Shown: piece after piece, positions 35,023 to 42,872 of the stretch
How positions within the stretch are numbered: the stretch's first letter is position 1
Layout: every line of letters begins with the position of its first letter
Source of the DNA: Chitinophaga pinensis
GTDB lineage: Bacteria; Bacteroidota; Bacteroidia; Flavobacteriales_D; Crocinitomicaceae
Assembly: GCA_945863605.1 (NCBI GenBank)
Contig: CAMAZP010000005.1
Coordinates: 62,001 to 126,000, forward strand
Direction: 5' to 3'
DNA length: 64,000 nucleotides
Notes under the pieces: model-generated
Seen by the model: only the letters and a program-made list of their open reading frames with translations
Databases searched by the model: none
What the model was told of the DNA's origin: nothing
Translations under genes and position numbers: made by a program

Positions 35023-35616
35023 ATGAAAAAAATGATTTCTTTACTATTGCTCCCAACAGCAATTTTATTTTCTTGTGGTTCAAAAGAAAAGGTAAAAAAA
35101 GACTCTACTCCAAAAGTTCAAGCTCGAGATATGAATGGGTTGGTAATTGCCTATTATAGTAACGATAGTATCAAAGAAAACTTTGAGTATTATAAAAGAG
35201 AGGATGCAGCAGTAACAAAAAAACAAAAAGCATTTCAGGCTGAAGTACAGCGTCGTACAACAGAATATCAAAACTTTTTACAGCGAAAAGACCAAGAGGC
35301 TAGAGGCGGTTTGTTGTCTCAAAATGAAATTGCTCAAGCTCAGCAAAAAGCACAACAAATGGAAGCTGCTATTATGCAATATCAACAAACTGAAGGTGCT
35401 CGTTTAGAGGAAGAAACTCTTAAAAAATTGGAAGATATCAGTAAAAAAATTGAAGCTTTAGGTAAAAAATACTGTGAAAAACATAAAATTGACATTTTGT
35501 TAATTCATGGTGAAGGAGGTCAGTTGAATTATATCAATCCTTCAATGGAAGTTACGACTGAATTCATCAACTTCTTAAATGAGAATCAAAATCAGATTGA
35601 AAAAGATTTAAAATAA
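35023..35616 (+). CDS. OmpH/Skp-like periplasmic chaperone, lipoprotein
   Basis: A 197-aa protein with a lipobox (LLLLPTAILFSC, then GSKEK) and an OmpH-like sequence. A first strand (GLVIAYYSNDSIKENF) leads to a long charged coiled coil rich in Gln, Glu and Lys (about residues 60-155). A C-terminal strand ends the protein (IDILLIHGEGGQLNYINPSMEVT). Skp/OmpH proteins hold unfolded outer-membrane proteins. Being lipid-anchored is a variation from E. coli Skp. It is the middle gene of the small operon, and its stop overlaps the next start (TAATG). Confidence 0.85.
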   Translation: MKKMISLLLLPTAILFSCGSKEKVKKDSTPKVQARDMNGLVIAYYSNDSIKENFEYYKREDAAVTKKQKAFQAEVQRRTTEYQNFLQRKDQEARGGLLSQNEIAQAQQKAQQMEAAIMQYQQTEGARLEEETLKKLEDISKKIEALGKKYCEKHKIDILLIHGEGGQLNYINPSMEVTTEFINFLNENQNQIEKDLK

Positions 35617-36167
35617 TGTTAATAGCCCTTCAAAAGCAAAAAGAAAATATTGCTGAGTATTTATTGTATATGTTTCAAATTGAAGACATTATACGCTCTT
35701 TTCAATTAGATTTAGATAAAATAATGTCTCATTTTGTTGAGCCAAACATACCAAACATTTCATATTTGAGTCAATATCGTGATTGGTATTCAATATTAAT
35801 AAATCAGATGAAAGTTCGCGGATTAGAAAAAGAAGGGCATACGGAAACTGTTAATGAAGTTATTGTAGAGTTAGCTTACTTACACAATACCTTACTAACA
35901 ATTGTAAAAAATGAAAAATATATAACTTTAGTTGAGCAAGCTGCTAATTATTTGAAAGAGTTTAAAGCAAAAGCAAATATGACTCAACGCAATGATATAG
36001 AAGTGCTTTTACATGCAATGTATATGAAATTACAATTGAAAATACGTAAACAAGATATTAGCGCTGAAACAGAGGAGGCGATGGACAAATTGCGCATTCA
36101 GTTAGCTTTTTTAGCACGTGAATACAGTAGAATGAAAAATGGAGAATGGAATTTAGAAGAGCATTAA
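35616..36167 (+). CDS. DUF4924 family protein
   Basis: A 183-aa soluble all-helical protein. The N-terminus (KENIAEYLLYMFQIEDIIRSF) and NEVIVELAYLHNTLL are the recognisable segments of DUF4924, a family restricted to Bacteroidota and without known function. The start shares one base with the stop of the OmpH-like gene, so it is translationally coupled. Confidence 0.75.
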   Translation: MLIALQKQKENIAEYLLYMFQIEDIIRSFQLDLDKIMSHFVEPNIPNISYLSQYRDWYSILINQMKVRGLEKEGHTETVNEVIVELAYLHNTLLTIVKNEKYITLVEQAANYLKEFKAKANMTQRNDIEVLLHAMYMKLQLKIRKQDISAETEEAMDKLRIQLAFLAREYSRMKNGEWNLEEH

Positions 36168-36189
36168 TTCCGATTGAACTACTTAATCA

Positions 36190-36218
36190 TTGACTTTTTC
36201 ATTTTTCTTATAATTTTA
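36190..36218 (+). promoter_or_regulatory. Promoter-like site before the SUFU gene
   Basis: TTG (36190-36192), 18 nt and TAATTTTA (36211-36218), seven of eight bases of the -7 consensus, lie 23 nt before the ATG. Confidence 0.4.
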
Positions 36219-36241
36219 TTTAGATTACATTTATTTACAAC

Positions 36242-36898
36242 ATGACTCTGGAAGATTTTAAAAATACCCACGAGAATGACGATACTCCTGGTTGGAAAGC
36301 GATTGACAATCAACTCTTTTCCGTTTATGGTGATTTAGAACCACGACATTATGGACCATTGTGTGGTTTACATTATGTTGCTGGAGGATCAGATCCAATT
36401 GACGGTGTTAGTATTTATGACTCTAATAATCAAATTTTTCACAGACATTTGATTAGTTATGGAATGTCTGAGTTATATTATAATGAAGATCGTGTTGGTA
36501 GTCATTTTAGTAAATGGGGATTTGAATTCACAATGCGACTTACCCCATTTCATGAAGATAAAGGTGATCCAATTTGGGCTATACAAGTTATGAATAACCT
36601 TGCGCGATATGTTTATTCCTCTGGAAATTGGTTTGAAGAAAATCATTTTGTATCTGCAAAAGGTCCGATTCGTTCAAATTCAGATACCGAAATTACAGCG
36701 TTAATTTTTACAATTGATCCAGAACTTGGAAAAATAATTACTCCCTATGGAGAGGTAACCTTTTTACAAATAGTTGGTATAAGTTCGGATGAAGAAAAAG
36801 CGTTAGGTAGTAATCCTACAATTGGGCAAATTGAAGATTTATTGAATAAAATGAGAAGAAACAATCCATTGCTTATCACCAATTTAAATAAAAAATAG
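36242..36898 (+). CDS. Suppressor-of-fused (SUFU) domain protein
   Basis: A 218-aa soluble protein made almost entirely of one SUFU domain. The signatures are GGSDPIDGVSIYDS (about 48-61), HRHLISYGMSELY, SKWGFEFTMRL (about 90-100), NNLARYVYSSGNWFEENH and TPYGEVTFLQIVGI. In animals SUFU restrains Gli factors in Hedgehog signalling. In bacteria the domain is found alone or as an immunity protein beside polymorphic toxins. No toxin gene is adjacent here. The neighbours are the DUF4924 operon and the H-NOX cluster, so the role is unknown. Confidence 0.9.
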   Translation: MTLEDFKNTHENDDTPGWKAIDNQLFSVYGDLEPRHYGPLCGLHYVAGGSDPIDGVSIYDSNNQIFHRHLISYGMSELYYNEDRVGSHFSKWGFEFTMRLTPFHEDKGDPIWAIQVMNNLARYVYSSGNWFEENHFVSAKGPIRSNSDTEITALIFTIDPELGKIITPYGEVTFLQIVGISSDEEKALGSNPTIGQIEDLLNKMRRNNPLLITNLNKK

Positions 36899-37096
36899 TA
36901 GTTAGTAATTTTCGAGGATCACAATTACTTATTTCTTCTTTAATTAATAATACAAACATAAACAAGAAGAGTAAAAAAATGTTATTATTGTATTTAAATA
37001 AATCCAATGATACCATTAAATTGAACAAAATTTTACAATTAAAAGAACAAACTTTATTAACCAAAATATTTATTTTTCAAACTAATTATTAATGAA

Positions 37097-37729
37097 ATGA
37101 ACAATAACGTTAAAATATTTCTTGCCGAAGATCATAAACTTGTTCGCGATGCTTGGAAAATGACAATCGAAAACAATCCTTCATTTACGATAGTTGGGGA
37201 ATCAGATTCTGGTATAGATGCTTTAAATTTTTGTTCTAAAAACAAAGTTGATGTCATAATTATGGACATCAACTTAAAAGATGGAACATCTATACAATTT
37301 ATAAAAAAAATGATAGATACTATACCAAATGTAAATATCGTTGTAGTCTCTATGTTGAATGTCTATTCAATAATTAAGGACTTGTACAATTCAGGTGTAA
37401 ATGCTTTTTTAACTAAAAACTCAAGTAAAGAGCAACTTATTGAAGCAATAAACAAAGCATATAACAATGAAAAATATTACAGCGAGGAAATATCTAAACT
37501 ATTATTGGAAAGAGATAATGAAACCATCAATACTTTAAATACTAAAGAAATAAAAGTTATACAGTTTATATGTGAAGGTTTATCAAACAGGGAAATCAGT
37601 ATGAATATGAAAATGTCTGAAAAAACAATTGAAGGCTATAAAACAAAAATTTTTAAAAAATTGAAAGTATTTAATAATCTTGGTATTTATAGTTTTGCAC
37701 AAAAAAATGGTTTAATAAATTCACAATGA
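37097..37729 (+). CDS. NarL/FixJ-type response regulator
   Basis: A 210-aa two-component regulator. The receiver domain has the acidic pair AEDHKL, the phospho-acceptor Asp57 (VIIMDINLKDG), Ser at about 85 (VVVSML) and Lys at about 107 (FLTKNSS). A short linker leads to a LuxR-type helix-turn-helix (about residues 145-205: LNTKEIKVIQFICEGLSNREI, KTIEGYKTKIFKKLKV). It should bind DNA as a dimer when phosphorylated. The nearest kinase is the HNOBA/PAS kinase two genes downstream, and its DHp type (HisKA_3) is the one normally paired with NarL-type regulators. The pairing is inferred. Confidence 0.93.
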   Translation: MNNNVKIFLAEDHKLVRDAWKMTIENNPSFTIVGESDSGIDALNFCSKNKVDVIIMDINLKDGTSIQFIKKMIDTIPNVNIVVVSMLNVYSIIKDLYNSGVNAFLTKNSSKEQLIEAINKAYNNEKYYSEEISKLLLERDNETINTLNTKEIKVIQFICEGLSNREISMNMKMSEKTIEGYKTKIFKKLKVFNNLGIYSFAQKNGLINSQ

Positions 37730-37840
37730 TTTCATGATAAATTAGATACACAACAATTAACTTTTAACAATTACAGTAGAAAAAACTTACAATTTATTTT
37801 AAAAACACACATACAATTATTTAATTTATAATGATTTATG

Positions 37841-37854
37841 TTATGTTGGAACAT
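37841..37854. promoter_or_regulatory. Palindrome 1 upstream of the H-NOX gene
   Basis: TATGTT-GG-AACATA is a perfect palindrome with a 2-nt centre, 71 nt upstream of the H-NOX start. It is a candidate site for the NarL-type regulator encoded just upstream. Confidence 0.35.
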
Positions 37855-37883
37855 ACATATTTAATAATCATTCAAAAATAATT

Positions 37884-37899
37884 TTTATTCAAGAATAAA
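37884..37899. promoter_or_regulatory. Palindrome 2 upstream of the H-NOX gene
   Basis: TTTATTC-AA-GAATAAA is a perfect palindrome with a 2-nt centre, 26 nt upstream of the H-NOX start. Its geometry is like that of palindrome 1, but the sequence is different and AT-rich, so chance cannot be excluded. Confidence 0.3.
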
Positions 37900-37924
37900 T
37901 AGTTTAAAACTAAATTTAAGTATT

Positions 37925-38467
37925 ATGTATGGACTTGTAAATAAGGCAATTAAAGATCTAATTGTTAACAATCATGGTGAAAATATTTGGAAACAAATAT
38001 GCAATATGTCCAATTTTCAAGATGAAGAATTTATTGGTATGAATTCATATCCTGATAGATTAACTTTTGATTTAGTTAAAAATGCATCAATTGTATTAAA
38101 AGAAGATTCTTCTAATATTCTGGAAGCTTTTGGTGAGTATTGGATACTCTATACAGCTGATGAAGGATATGGCGAATTAATGGACTTGACAGGATCAAAT
38201 TTTGTTGAATTTTTAAGTAATCTTGACATGCTTCATTATCGAATTAGTAATATCATGCCGCATTTAGCACCACCACAGTTTACTACCAAAAATGAAATGG
38301 AAAATTCAGTGGAATTAGAGTATAGATCAACAAGAGATGGACTTGTTCCAATGCTTTTTGGATTAATTAAAGGTTTAGGTAAACGTTTCAAATTACAATT
38401 AAGTATTGAGCAAATACAGGAGAAAAATGAAAATAGTGATTGTTATGTTTTTCTTATTAAGTGGTAA
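37925..38467 (+). CDS. H-NOX heme nitric-oxide-binding protein
   Basis: A 180-aa stand-alone H-NOX domain (HNOB), the gas sensor also found in animal soluble guanylate cyclase. The proximal heme ligand His104 is in LDMLHYRI. The propionate-binding motif YxSxR reads Tyr133-Arg-Ser135-Thr-Arg137, and Pro116/117 follow the His at the usual distance. The helix after the motif (DGLVPMLFGLIKG) has no Tyr where the oxygen-binding H-NOX of Thermoanaerobacter (Tyr140) has its distal ligand contact, so selectivity for NO is inferred. The kinase gene begins 8 nt downstream. Stand-alone H-NOX proteins in bacteria usually regulate a co-encoded kinase. Confidence 0.93.
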   Translation: MYGLVNKAIKDLIVNNHGENIWKQICNMSNFQDEEFIGMNSYPDRLTFDLVKNASIVLKEDSSNILEAFGEYWILYTADEGYGELMDLTGSNFVEFLSNLDMLHYRISNIMPHLAPPQFTTKNEMENSVELEYRSTRDGLVPMLFGLIKGLGKRFKLQLSIEQIQEKNENSDCYVFLIKW

Positions 38468-38475
38468 TTTTATAA

Positions 38476-40821
38476 ATGAATAATACATCATCAAACGAAA
38501 TATATCATCAAAAATCATTGAATAGTTATAAGTTATTCGACCCATTATTTGAAAAAGATTTTGATGGAATTACCTCATTAGCTGCTCAAATTTGTTGCTC
38601 TGAAATTGCAACTATTTGTATTAAAGATCAAAATAATTGGTTTGTTTCAAAAAATGATCTCGATTTATGGCAATTTCAATGGGTTTGGGATTTTTGTAAT
38701 TATTCATTAAAAAATACCGCTCATCCATTAATTATTGAAGATGCTCGTATTCATAATCAATTTAAAATTAATTCGTTTGAAAATGATAAATTGAATATTG
38801 TTTTTTTAGTTGGAATTCCATTAGTAACTGAAGAAGGCGATACTTTAGGTACACTTTGTGTTTATGATTCTAACCCAAAAAAAATGAGTGATGTTCAAAT
38901 AGCAGGTTTACAAACACTAGCAAAAAGTGCAATAAACCTGTTTGATTTGAGAAATAAAAAAATAGAATTAATTAATTATAACAAGAATTTATATGATTCT
39001 ATAGAGTTTAATAACCCATTTTTTCTTATAGTTTCAAAAGATGCAAATTTTATTAGAATAGGAGAAAAGTTAACTAAAGTTGAGCCACTTTTAAAGCCAG
39101 GAGTGTGTTTCTTTAGTTTTTTTGAATTTATTGTACCATTTGATTGGAATTATTGGATTACAAATGAAACTCCTGTACAAAATCGTGTTTTCTTTTTTCA
39201 GTCGATAGATGGAAATCAACGTTTTAAATTTTCAATAAAACAGCACGGACAACATTTAATTCTATCTGCTCTTCCTGTAATTAATGCTAATTTTAGTCTA
39301 AAAAATTATCGGTTATCCTTAAATGATTTTTCAAAGCATGACTATATAGCAGAATTTTTATTCCTTCAACAATCTACTAATCGATCGCTTGAGGACGCAA
39401 AAATATTAATTAATAAACTACAAGATAAAAATAATCAATTACTCATTAAACAGCATCAAATTGATGTACTTGCTCGTTTTCCAAGTGAAAATCCAAATCC
39501 AATAATTAGATTTAATAGGGATTTCTCCCTTTCATATGTGAACGATGCGGCAAAAAAATCTTTTATTTCTGATTTTCAAATTAATGAAAAGAACTTTTAC
39601 GATTCAGAGTTAAGTAATTATTTGGAAGATTTAATTGTTACTGAAAAAGAAGTCATAAATTTCATAACTAAAAGAAATAATAGTCATTACAATATTTTCA
39701 TTCGTAATGTAAAAGATCAAGAATATATCAATGTTTATGCTACAGATATTACAGATTTTATAAATGAAGTAAATAAAAAGGAACAAGAACTAATAGAGCT
39801 AACAAATAAGATTAGTGAACAAAAAGAATTTTATGAGTTTATATTGAACGAGATACCATCAGATATTGCTGTTTTTTCTTCTGATCAGAAATATTTATTT
39901 GTAAATCCTCAAGGAATTAAAGATACAGCGATTCGAAATTTTATGATTGGCAAAGATGATTATGATTACTGTCGATTGAAAGGTATTTCATACGATCTTG
40001 CTGATGGTAGAAAAAAAGTTTTTAATGAGGTCATGGAAACTGGTGAGTATAAAGCATGGATTGATGATTTTATTGATAAAAATGGGAATAGGAAAGTTAT
40101 TTATAGAAGAATGGGTCCATTAAATGACAAGAAGGGCGAAATAAAATATGTTGTTGGCTACGGTATTGAAATAACCGAAAGAAAAATAGCAGAGGAAAAA
40201 TCAGAAAAACGTAAAGAAATTGCTGAATTACTTGTTGAATCAAAAGAAAAAAGTAAAGAAGAATTATACAATGATCTGCATGATGGTGTAAATCAATTGT
40301 TGTTTATTTCTAAATTGAGCATTGAAAATGCAAACATAAAAGACAATAAATATCTTAATCAGGCATTGGAATATTTAAGTTCTGCTATTGAAGAAATTCG
40401 AAAAATTGCTCTTGAATCTACATCTCAATTCATTTTTAACGAATGCTTTGTTACAGCAATTACTGATTATTTTCTAAAAATGAATACGTTCACTAAAATC
40501 AAATTCTTAATTGATAATAAGGTTACGGAGGATTTGAATCTCTATCCAAATATTAGAAAAAATATCTTTCGTATTTGTCAAGAGCTAGCTCAAAATGCAA
40601 TTAAACATTCTCAAGGTTCAAAAATGACTTTTCGTTTTGTTCACAATAATGGATATTTTATAGTAATCGCAAAAGATAATGGAGTTGGCATTAATGTCAC
40701 AACTAAAGAGGGAATAGGTTTAAAAAGTATAAAGGATAGAGTTTATCTTTTAGATGGTAAAATACGAGTTTTTAACAACTTATTTCATGGACTAACAGTA
40801 TTTATTGAAGTTAAAATGTAA
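38476..40821 (+). CDS. Soluble sensor histidine kinase with GAF, HNOBA-like and PAS domains
   Basis: 781 aa without signal peptide or membrane helix. A GAF domain spans about 20-160 (LVGIPLVTEEGDTLGTLCVYD). An HNOBA-like domain spans about 165-320 (NPFFLIVSKDANFIRIGEKL, QHLILSALPV, LSLNDFSKHDYIAEFLFLQQS), ending in a helical segment. Two PAS domains lie at about 328-430 and 450-570 (QKYLFVNPQG, VVGYGIEITERK). The HisKA_3 dimerisation helix carries the phospho-His602 (DLHDGVNQ), and the HATPase has Asn707, DNGVGI (734-739) and GIGLKSI. It is a cytoplasmic kinase likely controlled by the co-encoded H-NOX protein and paired with the upstream NarL-type regulator. The HNOBA call is from pattern memory and is the least certain part. 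Confidence 0.88.
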   Translation: MNNTSSNEIYHQKSLNSYKLFDPLFEKDFDGITSLAAQICCSEIATICIKDQNNWFVSKNDLDLWQFQWVWDFCNYSLKNTAHPLIIEDARIHNQFKINSFENDKLNIVFLVGIPLVTEEGDTLGTLCVYDSNPKKMSDVQIAGLQTLAKSAINLFDLRNKKIELINYNKNLYDSIEFNNPFFLIVSKDANFIRIGEKLTKVEPLLKPGVCFFSFFEFIVPFDWNYWITNETPVQNRVFFFQSIDGNQRFKFSIKQHGQHLILSALPVINANFSLKNYRLSLNDFSKHDYIAEFLFLQQSTNRSLEDAKILINKLQDKNNQLLIKQHQIDVLARFPSENPNPIIRFNRDFSLSYVNDAAKKSFISDFQINEKNFYDSELSNYLEDLIVTEKEVINFITKRNNSHYNIFIRNVKDQEYINVYATDITDFINEVNKKEQELIELTNKISEQKEFYEFILNEIPSDIAVFSSDQKYLFVNPQGIKDTAIRNFMIGKDDYDYCRLKGISYDLADGRKKVFNEVMETGEYKAWIDDFIDKNGNRKVIYRRMGPLNDKKGEIKYVVGYGIEITERKIAEEKSEKRKEIAELLVESKEKSKEELYNDLHDGVNQLLFISKLSIENANIKDNKYLNQALEYLSSAIEEIRKIALESTSQFIFNECFVTAITDYFLKMNTFTKIKFLIDNKVTEDLNLYPNIRKNIFRICQELAQNAIKHSQGSKMTFRFVHNNGYFIVIAKDNGVGINVTTKEGIGLKSIKDRVYLLDGKIRVFNNLFHGLTVFIEVKM

Positions 40822-40843
40822 ATTTTAAATTATTGTTTAAAAT
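40822..40843. terminator. AT-only hairpin between convergent genes
   Basis: ATTTTAAA-TTATTG-TTTAAAAT forms an 8-bp stem in the 22 nt between the kinase and M1 peptidase stop codons. It is made of A-T pairs only, so termination is plausible but weakly supported. Confidence 0.35.
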
Positions 40844-42793
40844 CTAAAAATGCACTAATTTCAATAGCTTAATTCCTTTTTCAGAATGAATTTCAACCAA
40901 GTATGTACCATTGCCAAAAGCCCTTAAATCAATTTGTTCGCTTGGTGAAATGGTTCTCGAAAGTACTTTTTGACCATTCATTTGATATACTTCAACAAGT
41001 GATTTTTTCTCTAAATTTTCGATACTAAAAATCCCATTATTAGGATTTGGAACGATTTTAAGCTCATTAGTAGTCTGAATTTCATATAAGTTGATGGTGT
41101 TGTCTAAAGTGATTGATCCGACCTTGTTCACGACCCAATTTTTAGGATCTATTCCCATATTTCCTGCTACTATACCAAAGTTTGGTATTATAAATAATTC
41201 CTCATTATCTGCAATCTCAAATCGAATGGTAGTATCTGTTTGCCCTTGTCGGAAAATACGCACATCAATTGGATTAGTAAAAGTTGCTGTAACACTTGGT
41301 TTTGATGCTGTATGACTTATTTGCAACACTAAATCATTTGCAACTTGTTTGTAGCGAATCGAATAGGTAGGATAACCTTCACCAAAATACCATTGCTCGA
41401 AAAACGGTGTCAAATTCAAACCTGTTGTTTCCATAAATTTATTACGAACATCAATTCCAGCTGCAACACTATCTGCAAAATCAGTTTGGAAAGCTCTTAA
41501 AGTATTGAAAAATAGTGTGTCGTTGTTTACTAAGTAACGTAAACTGTGAATAATTGCAGCACCTTTGTCATACGTCAGTCTTCCACTAAATATTCGATTC
41601 GTATTTAGTGAATCAGCAAACCAAACACTTCCTCCAACTTGAGTCATTACGTTATTGTGAACATCTGTCATGTGTTGAATTTTCTCATTTGGATACAAAT
41701 CTTCTAGCATCAAATATTCGCTGTAAGAAGCAAATCCTTCGTTTACCCAAATATCTGACCATGAAGCACAAGTTACATTATTTCCCCACCATTGATGCCC
41801 AAGTTCATGAGCTGTTAATGTTTTCTCAAAGAATCCTTGTGTTGTCATTGTTTGGTGTTCCATACCTCCTGATAATGGCGCCATACAGTGACCATATTTC
41901 TCATCTTCAAAAGGATAAGGACCATACAATTCGTAGAAAAGTTCGATAAAATCAGCTGTTTCGTTTATTTCATCTAAGAAATTCGGTAAGGTTTGAGGAT
42001 TATCGTAAATATAGTTTTGAATTAATATGGGAGCCGGCGCGCCAACAGGATTAGCATATAAACTATGTTCAACGTATTTAGCTACAGCAACAGAAATCAA
42101 ATAATAATCAATTGGATGTCTGTGTTTCCATTCATAGCGCGTGAATCCATTTCCAAGATTTACAATATTTTCCAATATACCATTTGAGCCAGCTTTACAA
42201 GAATCAGGAACGGTAATTTTTACGGAGCAACTATCAATCTTATCGCGTAAACTTTGTTTCACAGGAAACCATTCGTAAGCAGAAAATGGCTCTGATAGCG
42301 ACCAAACAACATGATTTCCCCATGAAGGTGAAGTGTCATAAGTCATTCCACCACCACCTAAAGGATTTGTTGCTGCATCTGGTGGAGTTCCAGAATAGTC
42401 AGTTTCAATTAGAAAAACTTCGTTTGCACTTGCATTCACAGGAACTTTAATTGCAGAATTGGAACGCGAATAATTTACGGGTTGTCCATTTACACGAATT
42501 TCCGAAATAGTAAAAGTCGAAAAAAGTTCAAAAAGAGCTGAGTCTAAGGCAACTCTTGCTTTTGCTTGCATTTCAACTGTTCCCGCGAGATATGTGGAAG
42601 TGTTGGTCATCGAAATATCTAAACCATAATAGTTGACATCATATTTTTCACTTTCTGAAATTTGAGCAACAGATAAAGTTGCACTTTTCAACGAATGTTC
42701 GTGTTTTGTTCGTTTGGAACAGGTTGTGCTTGTTTCTTGCGCTTGGATAGAAAACGTTGTAAAACAAAGAAAAAAGAAGAGTTGTTTTAGCAT
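40844..42793 (-). CDS. M1-family metallopeptidase with T9SS sorting domain
   Basis: A 649-aa secreted aminopeptidase-like enzyme with a signal peptide (FFFLCFTTFSIQA). The zinc site is His329-Glu330-x-x-His333 (HELGHQWWGN) with Glu352 (VNEGFASY) 18 residues on. GGMEH (309-313) stands for the GAMEN exopeptidase motif. The end carries a type IX secretion sorting domain (KIVPNPNNGIFSIE, VEVYQMNGQKVLSR, GTYLVEIHSEKGIKLLKLVHF), so the enzyme is exported to the surface or medium. It is a single gene; the two peptide transporters lie upstream, and together they fit peptide use. Confidence 0.94.
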   Translation of the reverse strand: MLKQLFFFLCFTTFSIQAQETSTTCSKRTKHEHSLKSATLSVAQISESEKYDVNYYGLDISMTNTSTYLAGTVEMQAKARVALDSALFELFSTFTISEIRVNGQPVNYSRSNSAIKVPVNASANEVFLIETDYSGTPPDAATNPLGGGGMTYDTSPSWGNHVVWSLSEPFSAYEWFPVKQSLRDKIDSCSVKITVPDSCKAGSNGILENIVNLGNGFTRYEWKHRHPIDYYLISVAVAKYVEHSLYANPVGAPAPILIQNYIYDNPQTLPNFLDEINETADFIELFYELYGPYPFEDEKYGHCMAPLSGGMEHQTMTTQGFFEKTLTAHELGHQWWGNNVTCASWSDIWVNEGFASYSEYLMLEDLYPNEKIQHMTDVHNNVMTQVGGSVWFADSLNTNRIFSGRLTYDKGAAIIHSLRYLVNNDTLFFNTLRAFQTDFADSVAAGIDVRNKFMETTGLNLTPFFEQWYFGEGYPTYSIRYKQVANDLVLQISHTASKPSVTATFTNPIDVRIFRQGQTDTTIRFEIADNEELFIIPNFGIVAGNMGIDPKNWVVNKVGSITLDNTINLYEIQTTNELKIVPNPNNGIFSIENLEKKSLVEVYQMNGQKVLSRTISPSEQIDLRAFGNGTYLVEIHSEKGIKLLKLVHF

Positions 42794-42872
42794 TATAATA
42801 AGAGTTTATTGTTTTAATTTGAGACAGTTTTGGGGTTGTAGAAATAATTTAGACACAATTTGAATTATTATT

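Noticed and set aside
36979-37092. 37-aa frame before the response regulator
   Set aside because: It is AT-rich and without recognisable features; it lies in the leader region and looks random.
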